From a bacterium (GTDB lineage Archaea > Thermoplasmatota > Thermoplasmata > Lutacidiplasmatales > UBA184), in contig JAKBKR010000152.1 of the NCBI GenBank assembly GCA_021832495.1, positions 1 to 5,654 of the forward strand: a stretch of 5,654 nucleotides of DNA, in the 5' to 3' direction. The translations under genes and the position numbers were made by a program. Below are positions 1 to 5,654 of the stretch, in pieces; within the stretch, counting starts at the first letter, position 1, and every line of letters begins with the position of its first letter. Below the pieces are notes generated by a model. The model searched no databases. It was not told the origin of the DNA and saw only the letters and a list, made by a program, of their open reading frames with translations.

Positions 1-3000
1 CCCTATCCAATCACCCAAGAACGGGGGTGCGGTACCGGCCAGTTGGGGGGCCCAGGGGGCGCACTATTACGTTCTCGCCCCGCAGCCCTATGCCCCGTAC
101 ATACCGGAGTGGCAACCCATCCAAGCCGGTTGTCCGGTGGATGTGGGGTTCTGCGACTCTTCGCTCAACGGAGATTATGGGGTCCCATGGGTGTTCAATG
201 CGGCCAACGATTTCATGATGAGCTTTGGTGGAGCGTACGGCGTCTACCAAGGATACAATCAACCGTACTGGACGAACGGAACGTTCGCCTTTGTCGGGGA
301 CACCACCTCCCCGATCTCCCATTCGTGGGTCAATCTGACGGCCCTGGCAGGACTGGGCACCGGGACCAAGCCCCAACCCAGCGAGCGGTCCGGAGCACTG
401 ATGGTCTACGACCCCAAGCCCAGTGATTGTGGGAACCCTACCCTTCCCCACGGGTGTGTGATCCTCTATGGTGGGATGGCGAGTCCCTACCAATGGAACT
501 GGGTGAACTTCGACACTTGGAGGTTCTGGCTCCCGGTCACTCCGGAGGTCTACGCCGCCCCCGAGAACGTGACTTCCGGGACGGCCCTGTGGCTCAATGT
601 CACCGTGCTCGGGGGAACGGGTCATTACACGAGTTATGACCGGAGCTGGGTCAACAACGACAATCCGAGCGGGTGCGGACCCGGCCCCACCCAGTACAAT
701 CCCGGTCCCCGGGCCAACCAGGCTTGGTGCGTGCCCGTCCTGAACAATGCCTGCGGGAACAACCCCTGGGCCAACTTCTTCAATGTCACCGTCACAGTGA
801 CCGATACCGCCAACGAGACCGGAACCTCCGGCCCGACCCCTGTCGAAGTGGAGCCTTCACCCCTCACGATCCACTTCTACCGGCAGTATGCGGTCATGTA
901 CCCCGGGCTGAGCCAATTCTTGGAACTCGGGCCCGGCTTCGCGCCCAACACGGGGAACGACTTTGGGGTCGTCGCTTGGGCGAACGCGTACAGCTACTCT
1001 TCTCCCTCGACGTGGTACCCCATCCAAGTCCAGGCGGACCTCGTGGGCCAACAATCCCTGACGGTCCAAACTTCCCTGGTCAACCCCAGCGGCCAGATGG
1101 TGTGGCTCGTGAACGTTCCACAGCATGCCATACTCACGATGGGGAGTTTCCAGCAGATCGAGTTCCAGATCGAGTTCCAGTGCGCCGTGGTCCACACTGT
1201 GCTCGACCTCAATGCCACGAGCGGGGCGGCGAAGGAGCCCTACTTCCCCGTGGGCAATTCCAACGAGTTCGGGCTCGTGGAGCCGGACCCCTTCCTCACC
1301 ACTCTTTGGAATTATGTGATACCCACGCTCAACCATTCGGGTCTCGTCAGCTACTCAAGCACGGTTTCCCAGCCCGGAGCGGGTTCCGGATACGCCCCAT
1401 TCAACTGGTCGTGGACGCTCTCTGCCACCCTCAAGTTGAACTTTGCGAAGGAGTTAGGGGCCAGTCTTCCGAGCCCGTTGAGCGGAGCGGCCGCCCTCGT
1501 CTCTCCCATCTCCATCACGCTCTCGATATCTTCGAGCGGGGCCGTCGGGCTCACCGGGGCGTACGCCTTCCCCTCCTTCAAGATCGCCGATCTCCCCTTC
1601 AACATATCGGTCACAGCCAGCGCCCAGGGAAAATGGCAGATCGTCCAGACGCTCCAAGGTTCCACCTTCGTCTCGAACCTGGTCTTGACCAATCTCAGTG
1701 TCGGGGTGACGGTCTCGACCACGGTTGGGGCCACGATCCCCGTGACGCCCTTCGGCTTTTCGCTCCCCGGTGTGGGTACCATCGGGTTGAGCATCACGTT
1801 CACCTTCACCCTGAGCGTCGGAGTGACGTTGTGGCTCAGCGAGAAGCAGGGAGGTCCCCTCCTGCTCGGCATCCTTCCGGCCAAGGTCGTCAACCTGGAG
1901 ACCTTGATCAAGCTCATCATCGGGGTTGCGGTAGGGATAAGTATCCTCGGATTCGGGGTCTCCCTGGGCGGAAACCTCGAGTTTGACATCTATCTCGAGA
2001 TCAACAACCCCTTCCTCCGGGGCATGATCATCTCCGGTACCGTCTATGTGGCGGTCAGCGCACTCTTCTGGTCCACTCAGATCAACATCATCCAGGGGAC
2101 CTGGTGGCAGGAGGGGAACCCCACCCCCGGCATCCACCATCCCGGCAATGGAACCGGATCGAACGGGTCCTTCGTCATCGGACCCCGGTACTACAACGGG
2201 ACGGGCTATCAACAGTGGCTCTGGGTGCCCGGAGCCCTGAACGGCACGCTGATGGGCGACACGTACCCCGAGGGCTCCTATGCGACCGCCAGTACCTCCA
2301 ATGGCTCTTACATTGCGTATGCCACGGACAACGTCTCGGTTCCGAGACCCCTCGGTCTCACCGTCGGCCTCCTCCATGTTGACCCGATCGGACGTACGGT
2401 CGGGAGGGTCCCCATGCCCGCGGTTCCGGGAGAGACCACGTTCCAACCTTCCCTCGCCACCCTTCCCGATGGGTCGCTCCTAGCCACGTGGCTGGCCTTG
2501 CCCGATTCAGAGTCGACCGCCCCGTCGCCTTTCGCCCTGAGCCATACCGATCTCCAGTATGCCGCCCTGAACACCCAGACGGGTTCCTGGGGTGCGATGC
2601 ACACGATCTCGAACTGGGGGTTCCCCACTTCGCCGGTCTATTCCGCCTGCGGGGCAGACCCCCGGCTGGTCTTCCTCGACACACCGACGATCTTTGCCCA
2701 TACGGGGAACCTCGTGGAATACGACCTGGCCACGGGCCTCGAAGTCTACAACGCGACCGTTTCCGACGCCTCCCAGATCGAGTCCTTCGATTGTTCCTCG
2801 GGCCTCGTTTCGTGGCAGGACATGTACCTCGGGCAACATGTCCTGAACCTCTCTTCCAATGGAGCGTGGACGGTCCCGACCCTCCCCGGGTACAACATCA
2901 CCTCGGTCACCGGGGTCTCAGGCTCTCCCGGGGACATAGGGGTCCTGTACCGGAACTCGACGACCTCCGTGTTGGATGTGATCCAGACGTCCACCGGCAG

Positions 3001-4177
3001 TGTCGTCGCACACTGGACCGGAGGGAACAACGTCTCGCGCGCCCAGATCGAAAGCTATGGAGGCAGCTACCTCCTTGCGATCTCGGCCAGTGACGGGGTG
3101 GGCATCTTCCTCCTCACGAACGATGGCTCAACGCTACTGCACTACCTTCCATGGCGCCACCTCGACTCCGCGCAAATGACGGTTTCCAACGGCAATGCCG
3201 TGGTCGTCGGGGAGGTCCAATCGGCGAGCGGCTCGCAGGCCCTGCGCAACATGACCATGGCCATCATTCCCATCATCGGGCTCTCAGCGATTGAATCTAC
3301 GCCGCCAGCCTTGGATGCCGGGACCCCAGTCACACTCTCCGTGACGCCTCAGTACGCGATCGGTCCGGTCCATTACACATGGTCCGGTCTTCCCCCAGCG
3401 CCTGCCTCGCAGGACAGCCCCCAGATCCAATGTACCCCATCCGCGGGAGGGACCTTCGGCATCCAAGCCACCGTGACGGATGCCCGTGGCTTCTCGGCGA
3501 AGAGCGCCGTCCTCGAACTTGAGGTTCACCCTCCCGTCACCATCACCTCCACCAACATCACCCCGGGACACATCCAAGTGGGAAGCACGGCTTCGCTCGC
3601 GGTCACGGCCGCCGGGGGAAGCGGTACTGACTCCTATACTTGGAGTGGTCTGCCCCCCGGTTGCACCACAGCCGGCACTTCTACGCTGGACTGTACCCCG
3701 GAGGTCCCAGGCAACTATACCATCTCGGTCGCCGTCAACGATTCCAGCGGAACCATGGCGAGCGCCCTGGTCGGCCAACTCGAGGTCGCTCCCCCCTTGG
3801 TCCTCTCCGCCGTGCTCCCAAGCGCGAACCCCGCCACCATCGGTTCGACAGTGACGTTCACGGCGGACGTCACCGGGGGTAGCGGACCTTACCTCTACTA
3901 CTGGAGCGTCACCCCCTCGGCTTGCCAGTTCATGGCGACCGCCGTTTCCTCCTGCCACTTTGCCTCGGCGGGGACGTACCTCGTGACCCTGATGGTTACG
4001 GACGCCGATGGAGCGAAGGTCTCCGCTTCGGTCCAGATTCCCATCGAGGCCGGAGCTCCCGCCCCCGGGACCCCGTTCCTTTGGTACGTTCTCCTGGCCG
4101 GGGCTGCGGCCCTCCTGATCGCGAATGTCGTCGTGTGGTGGTGGCCCCGCCACCACGACAAGGGACAGGACCGATGA
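1..4177 (+). CDS. Large Kelch/PKD surface protein, C-terminally membrane-anchored, 5' partial
   Basis: The reading frame is open from the left edge (first complete codon at 2) to TGA at 4175-4177, giving 1391 visible residues. The gene starts upstream: the first in-frame GTG at 137 falls inside a Kelch blade, has no signal peptide after it, and the frame before it reads as normal protein. Order: Kelch blades (2-535), PKD-like domain with a long cysteine loop (536-862), unassigned beta-rich stretch (863-1342), hydrophobic beta-rich region (1343-2101), probable second propeller (2165-3277), three PKD-like domains (3281-4048), membrane helix (4076-4144) and basic tail. There are 26 N-x-S/T sequons, which suits an exported, glycosylated protein. 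Topology is expected to be outside except for the last ten or so residues. No catalytic motif is visible, so the function is inferred only as surface display or adhesion. It overlaps the next gene by 4 bases. Coding potential is very secure; the molecular role is not. Confidence 0.93.
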   Translation, partial: PIQSPKNGGAVPASWGAQGAHYYVLAPQPYAPYIPEWQPIQAGCPVDVGFCDSSLNGDYGVPWVFNAANDFMMSFGGAYGVYQGYNQPYWTNGTFAFVGDTTSPISHSWVNLTALAGLGTGTKPQPSERSGALMVYDPKPSDCGNPTLPHGCVILYGGMASPYQWNWVNFDTWRFWLPVTPEVYAAPENVTSGTALWLNVTVLGGTGHYTSYDRSWVNNDNPSGCGPGPTQYNPGPRANQAWCVPVLNNACGNNPWANFFNVTVTVTDTANETGTSGPTPVEVEPSPLTIHFYRQYAVMYPGLSQFLELGPGFAPNTGNDFGVVAWANAYSYSSPSTWYPIQVQADLVGQQSLTVQTSLVNPSGQMVWLVNVPQHAILTMGSFQQIEFQIEFQCAVVHTVLDLNATSGAAKEPYFPVGNSNEFGLVEPDPFLTTLWNYVIPTLNHSGLVSYSSTVSQPGAGSGYAPFNWSWTLSATLKLNFAKELGASLPSPLSGAAALVSPISITLSISSSGAVGLTGAYAFPSFKIADLPFNISVTASAQGKWQIVQTLQGSTFVSNLVLTNLSVGVTVSTTVGATIPVTPFGFSLPGVGTIGLSITFTFTLSVGVTLWLSEKQGGPLLLGILPAKVVNLETLIKLIIGVAVGISILGFGVSLGGNLEFDIYLEINNPFLRGMIISGTVYVAVSALFWSTQINIIQGTWWQEGNPTPGIHHPGNGTGSNGSFVIGPRYYNGTGYQQWLWVPGALNGTLMGDTYPEGSYATASTSNGSYIAYATDNVSVPRPLGLTVGLLHVDPIGRTVGRVPMPAVPGETTFQPSLATLPDGSLLATWLALPDSESTAPSPFALSHTDLQYAALNTQTGSWGAMHTISNWGFPTSPVYSACGADPRLVFLDTPTIFAHTGNLVEYDLATGLEVYNATVSDASQIESFDCSSGLVSWQDMYLGQHVLNLSSNGAWTVPTLPGYNITSVTGVSGSPGDIGVLYRNSTTSVLDVIQTSTGSVVAHWTGGNNVSRAQIESYGGSYLLAISASDGVGIFLLTNDGSTLLHYLPWRHLDSAQMTVSNGNAVVVGEVQSASGSQALRNMTMAIIPIIGLSAIESTPPALDAGTPVTLSVTPQYAIGPVHYTWSGLPPAPASQDSPQIQCTPSAGGTFGIQATVTDARGFSAKSAVLELEVHPPVTITSTNITPGHIQVGSTASLAVTAAGGSGTDSYTWSGLPPGCTTAGTSTLDCTPEVPGNYTISVAVNDSSGTMASALVGQLEVAPPLVLSAVLPSANPATIGSTVTFTADVTGGSGPYLYYWSVTPSACQFMATAVSSCHFASAGTYLVTLMVTDADGAKVSASVQIPIEAGAPAPGTPFLWYVLLAGAAALLIANVVVWWWPRHHDKGQDR
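2..535 (+). other. C-terminal Kelch blades of the first protein
   Basis: Two blades can be read. The first contains 'FMMSFGG' (about 212-232), then 'TFAF' and 'SWVNLT'. The second has 'RSGALMVYD', then 'VILYGG' and 'DTWRFW' (about 386-529). Hydrophobic residues before a Gly-Gly pair, followed by an aromatic-rich strand, are the Kelch signature. Each blade carries a loop with two cysteines (codons at 131 and 152, and at 428 and 455), so each may hold a disulfide. Earlier blades must lie upstream of the window. Confidence 0.75.
536..862 (+). other. PKD-like Ig-fold domain with expanded cysteine loop
   Basis: After the last blade the protein shows 'LWLNVTVLGGTG', then 'SYDRSWV', then 'FFNVTVTVTDTANETG', which match the strands and the VTD-type turn of PKD domains. 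'PSGC' (Cys codon at 674) and 'CVP' (Cys codon at 728) line up with the 'PPGC' and 'CTP' motifs of the C-terminal repeats. Here the loop between them is 17 residues rather than 9, with a third cysteine at 752. Confidence 0.65.
863..1342 (+). other. Unassigned beta-rich extracellular stretch
   Basis: This part alternates hydrophobic and polar residues in strand-length runs ('VVAWANAYSYSS', 'MVWLVNVPQ', 'IEFQIEFQ') and has one cysteine (codon 1181). It is probably a beta-sandwich linking the PKD-like domain to the hydrophobic region. I do not recognise a family. It contains an in-frame 12-bp tandem duplication at 1154-1177. Confidence 0.4.
1154..1177 (+). repeat. 12-bp perfect in-frame tandem duplication (QIEF x2)
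   Basis: The unit CAGATCGAGTTC occurs twice head to tail, at 1154-1165 and 1166-1177, followed by a further CAG. It encodes Q-I-E-F twice within a predicted beta-strand. Both copies are identical at the nucleotide level, including synonymous positions, which suggests a recent duplication rather than convergence. Confidence 0.9.
1343..2101 (+). other. Hydrophobic beta-rich region of unknown fold
   Basis: About 250 residues rich in Val, Ile, Leu, Gly, Ser and Thr with alternating patterns such as 'GLSITFTFTLSVGVTLWL' and 'NLEFDIYLEI'. Near the end are two strongly hydrophobic segments, one containing 'IIGVAVGISILGFGVSLGG' (about 1913-1972) and one containing 'MIISGTVYVAVSALFW' (about 2024-2071). 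The last sequon in this part is at 1691 and the next is at 2147. The alternation argues for beta-strands, but the two segments are long enough to be called membrane helices. I do not recognise a family. Confidence 0.45.
2165..3277 (+). other. Probable second beta-propeller domain
   Basis: About 370 residues with repeated strand-turn-strand units of roughly 40-55 residues. Examples are 'PSLATLPDGSLLATWL', 'LVEYDLATGLEVYN', 'IGVLYRNSTTSVLDVI' and 'GIFLLTNDGSTLLHYL'. Turns of the type 'TxTG' or 'xxDG' between strands are common in WD40-, PQQ- or sialidase-like propellers. Two cysteines (codons 2648 and 2792) could pair. The blade number cannot be set by eye, and the family is not assigned. Confidence 0.45.
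3281..4048 (+). repeat. Three tandem PKD-like Ig domains
   Basis: Three repeats of about 85 residues lie at roughly 3281-3526, 3533-3790 and 3791-4048. Each has an entry strand after a 'xxGSTxxLxV' type motif, then 'Y(T/Y)WSG(L)PP' or 'YYWSVTP', a cysteine loop, and 'GTY/GNYxxxVxVxD', as in PKD domains. Repeats two and three carry Cys-x9-Cys (codons 3662/3692 and 3923/3953). The first has Pro in place of the first cysteine (codon 3401) and keeps only the second (codon 3431). They probably form a stalk lifting the propellers off the membrane. Confidence 0.8.
4076..4144 (+). other. C-terminal transmembrane anchor
   Basis: Twenty-three residues from 'FLWYVLLAG' to 'VVVWWW' form one uninterrupted hydrophobic helix with aromatic residues at both ends. 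It is followed by a short tail rich in Arg, His and Lys, which fits positive-inside topology with the tail in the cytoplasm. No LPxTG or PGF-type sorting motif is present. Confidence 0.88.
4138..4156 (+). promoter_or_regulatory. GC-rich hairpin just upstream of the second start codon
   Basis: GTGGTGGC (4138-4145) and GCCACCAC (4149-4156) are perfect reverse complements around a CCC loop, 17 bases before the ATG at 4174. It lies inside the first gene, in the codons for its Trp-rich anchor end and basic tail. It could slow ribosomes or affect coupled initiation. It may equally be a by-product of Trp and His/Pro codons. Confidence 0.35.
4174..4177 (+). other. ATGA stop/start overlap between the two genes
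   Basis: The ATG of the downstream gene shares its last two bases with the TGA of the upstream gene. The bases just before it (4160-4173) hold only a weak purine-rich stretch (AGGGACAGGA) and no clear GGAGGTGA-type site. Re-initiation by ribosomes finishing the first gene is the likely mode of translation. Confidence 0.85.
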
Positions 4178-4248
4178 GCACGCGAAGAGTGTGGGTGGCG
4201 ATCGCCCTCTTCCTCGTTGCCATGCCCTCGGTCTCCGTCGCTTCTGCC
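4174..4248 (+). other. Signal peptide of the second protein
   Basis: Residues 1-25 show the basic-hydrophobic-polar layout of a Sec signal. Arg4-Arg5 are followed by a core from about Val6 to Met17, then a small-residue region with A-S-A before the predicted cut at residue 25/26. The twin arginine lacks the surrounding residues of a clear Tat motif. Confidence 0.85.
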
Positions 4249-5654
4249 CATGCATTCCCCAGCCGTACCGAGGCGGGCGCTTCCGCAGTACGGTGGCCGA
4301 ACGCTCTTCCCTTCGGGTGGACGAATGTAACCCCAGCTCTCTCCCCCACGAACCGTTCTGCCGCTGCCATGACCTACGATGCGGAGGATGGCTATGTCCT
4401 GCTCTTCGGGGGTCAGGGGGAGAACTTCGCATACCTGAACGACACTTGGGCGTACTCCCAAGGGAACTGGACGAACCTCACCTCCCGGGTTGGTCGCTCG
4501 CCCGCGGGGGCCGCATCGGAGCTCATGGCCTACGATGCGACCGATGGTTACGTGGTGCTCTTCCAAGGGTCCCTGGGGGCGACTTGGACCTACGCCCGGG
4601 GGATATGGAGCCAGTTGTCCGGGTCTGGGCCCTCTCCCCGTTGGTACTCCTCCATGACGTATGATGCCCGAGATGGCGTCGTCGTTCTCTTCGGCGGCTC
4701 GGTGGGCCAGAACTCCCCCGTGAACGACACTTGGTCGTTTGCGCACGGTCAGTGGAGCAATATCACCGCAACGGTGGGCCCCGCCCCCCCAGCTCGCTGG
4801 GGAGCGGCCATGGACTACTACCCGAACCTAGCCTCCGGTGGAGGGGTCGTGCTCTTCGGGGGCTGCAATGGGACGTATCTCAATGACACGTGGGCGTTCT
4901 CAGGGGCGCATTGGTCCAAGGTCCTTGCTGGTTCGCGAGCCCCCACCCCGCGTTCGGGAGCCAGCATGGCCTGGGATGCAGGGGATAAGGGGCTGATCTT
5001 CATGGGCGGTGAGAACGCTACCGCCCGGTACAACGACTCGTGGTTCTTCTACAACTCTTCATGGTACTCACAGAACTTCTCGGGCATCTCCCGGCGCTCC
5101 TTCGCCACTCTTGTCGAAGCCCCCTTGGAGGACGGAGACGTCCTCTTCGGGGGAGATTACTATGGGGACCTCCGCGGAGACACCTGGGAGTGGCGGTCCT
5201 TCAACGACTTCCCGCAACTGGTCGTGGCCGTCACGGCCTCCCGGTCCACCATCGATATCGGGGGGACGGTGGACCTGAATGCCACGGTTTACGGCTGGGC
5301 CGGAGGCAATGGGATCTACCAATACTGGTGGAGCGCCCTACCCCCGGGTTGCCAACGTTCCAACCTTTCGAGCATCGTCTGCACCCCAGGCTCTATCGGG
5401 GATTGGCCGGTGGAACTGGCGGTCAACTCCTCCGGGAACAGCACCGGATCGGCCGTACCGCTCGTGGTCCATGTGGAACCCCGGCTCTCCGCGGCGAGCC
5501 TCACGGTCTCCCCCGCCAACTCGACCGTCGGGGAAACCGTGGCCCTCAACATGACCGTGAGCGGGGGAACCCCTCCCTATACGTTCCGGTACACCGGCCT
5601 CCCCGCGGGATGTGCCTCGATCGATTCCCCCACGATCACCTGTCAGCCGAACGC
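4174..5654 (+). CDS. Secreted six-bladed Kelch propeller plus PKD-like repeats, 3' partial
   Basis: ATG at 4174 overlaps the stop of the previous gene (ATGA), and the frame then stays open to the right edge for 493 full codons. The start is fixed by the junction and by an immediate signal peptide: two arginines at residues 4-5, a hydrophobic core at about 6-17, and an A-S-A cleavage motif ending at residue 25. Residues about 46-345 hold six Kelch blades. Residues about 347-435 form a PKD-like domain with Cys393 and Cys403. A second starts near 436 with Cys480 and Cys490 and is cut by the window edge. There are 19 N-x-S/T sequons. By analogy with its neighbour, more PKD domains and a C-terminal membrane helix may follow outside the window. 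The protein is probably a glycosylated cell-surface binding or structural protein. Kelch propellers mediate protein or glycan contacts, and galactose-oxidase-type enzymes share the fold, but no copper ligands or other active site can be assigned here. Confidence 0.93.
   Translation, partial: MSTRRVWVAIALFLVAMPSVSVASAHAFPSRTEAGASAVRWPNALPFGWTNVTPALSPTNRSAAAMTYDAEDGYVLLFGGQGENFAYLNDTWAYSQGNWTNLTSRVGRSPAGAASELMAYDATDGYVVLFQGSLGATWTYARGIWSQLSGSGPSPRWYSSMTYDARDGVVVLFGGSVGQNSPVNDTWSFAHGQWSNITATVGPAPPARWGAAMDYYPNLASGGGVVLFGGCNGTYLNDTWAFSGAHWSKVLAGSRAPTPRSGASMAWDAGDKGLIFMGGENATARYNDSWFFYNSSWYSQNFSGISRRSFATLVEAPLEDGDVLFGGDYYGDLRGDTWEWRSFNDFPQLVVAVTASRSTIDIGGTVDLNATVYGWAGGNGIYQYWWSALPPGCQRSNLSSIVCTPGSIGDWPVELAVNSSGNSTGSAVPLVVHVEPRLSAASLTVSPANSTVGETVALNMTVSGGTPPYTFRYTGLPAGCASIDSPTITCQPN
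4309..5208 (+). repeat. Six Kelch blades forming a probable closed propeller
   Basis: Blades begin near residues 60, 107, 152, 203, 256 and 302. Typical elements are 'MTYDAEDGYVLLFGG' followed by 'LNDTWAY' and 'WTNLT'. 'YDA.DG(Y/V)V(V/L)LF' and 'NDTW' recur in most blades. Blade 2 has Gln-Gly instead of Gly-Gly. The N-terminal 'GWTNVT' (about residues 48-53) looks like the missing last strand of blade six, which lacks a 'W(T/S)N(L/I)T' end, so the ring is probably closed by the N-terminus. Confidence 0.85.
5212..5654 (+). repeat. PKD-like domains following the Kelch propeller, second one truncated by the edge
   Basis: The first (about 5212-5478) has 'STIDIGGTVDLNATV', 'YWWSALPPGC', 'CTPG' and 'WPVELAVNSSG'. 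The second starts near 5479 with 'STVGETVALNMTVSGG', 'YTGLPAGC' and 'CQPN'. Both keep Cys-x9-Cys (codons 5350/5380 and 5611/5641), the same spacing as in the upstream protein, showing that the two proteins draw on one domain family. Confidence 0.85.

Noticed and set aside
673..1986. Forward frame +1 open frame of 437 codons
   Set aside because: It overlaps the first gene entirely and reads as Arg/Pro/Gly/His-rich sequence without domains.
1454..2446. Reverse-strand open frame of 330 codons
   Set aside because: The translation is highly charged, low in complexity and full of Asp, Arg, Gly and Glu. The opposite strand has clear beta-patterned coding sequence.
4138..4156. Hairpin as a transcription terminator
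   Set aside because: It lies within coding sequence, has no T-run after it, and the next gene starts 17 bases downstream in an overlapping arrangement.
137..4177. GTG at 137 as the start of the first gene
   Set aside because: The same frame is open to the left edge with protein-like content, the site falls inside a Kelch blade between two cysteines, and no signal peptide follows although the protein must be exported.
4174..4248. Tat signal in the second protein
   Set aside because: Two arginines are present, but the residues after them do not match the usual twin-arginine consensus and the core is strongly hydrophobic, as in Sec signals.
3284..4432. Long reverse-strand open frame (382 codons)
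   Set aside because: It is antisense to the PKD repeats and to the gene junction. Its translation is rich in Arg, Gly and Pro with no recognisable domain, as expected for a shadow of GC-rich genes.
4125..4664. Forward open frame of 179 codons across the junction
   Set aside because: It is out of frame with the signal peptide and Kelch blades of the second gene, which carry the convincing motifs.
3898..4746. Reverse-strand open frame of 282 codons
   Set aside because: It is antisense to both real genes, with periodic Gly/Arg-rich sequence that merely mirrors the Kelch repeats.
5170..5179. CTCCGCGGAG palindrome as an operator
   Set aside because: It is a short GC-rich palindrome inside a Kelch-coding region with no nearby start, and it is expected by chance at this composition.

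Overview
This window looks like a piece of an archaeal chromosome that encodes cell-surface proteins. Two long reading frames on the + strand cover it end to end. The first enters from the left edge and stops at 4177. The second starts at 4174 and runs off the right edge without a stop. GC content is about 60% (counted by hand on sample lines), and most codons in both frames end in C or G. Nothing credible was found on the - strand.

The first gene (1-4177, at least 1391 residues) encodes a large extracellular mosaic protein. In order it holds the end of a Kelch propeller, a PKD-like domain with an expanded cysteine loop, an unassigned beta-rich stretch, a hydrophobic beta-rich region with no glycosylation sequons, a probable second beta-propeller, three tandem PKD-like domains, one C-terminal membrane helix and a short basic tail. 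The second gene (from 4174, at least 493 residues) has a signal peptide, six Kelch blades and then at least two PKD-like domains of the same subtype. The two genes overlap by an ATGA start/stop junction, so they are almost certainly co-transcribed and probably translationally coupled.

The predicted products share three marks of archaeal surface proteins: export signals, a high density of N-x-S/T sequons (26 in the visible part of the first, 19 in the second) and repeated Ig-fold domains. The PKD-like subtype, with a 'LPPGC' loop and a second cysteine ten positions later in a 'CTP'-like motif, together with 'NDTW...W(T/S)N(L/I)T' Kelch blades, resembles proteins I associate with uncultivated Thermoplasmatota. 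That assignment is from memory of the style of these proteins, not from a search. No enzyme active site is visible. The best supported role is surface display, adhesion or cell-envelope architecture.

The window contains no intergenic gap, promoter, terminator, RNA gene, CRISPR array or mobile element that I can support. The promoter of the operon must lie upstream of the window.
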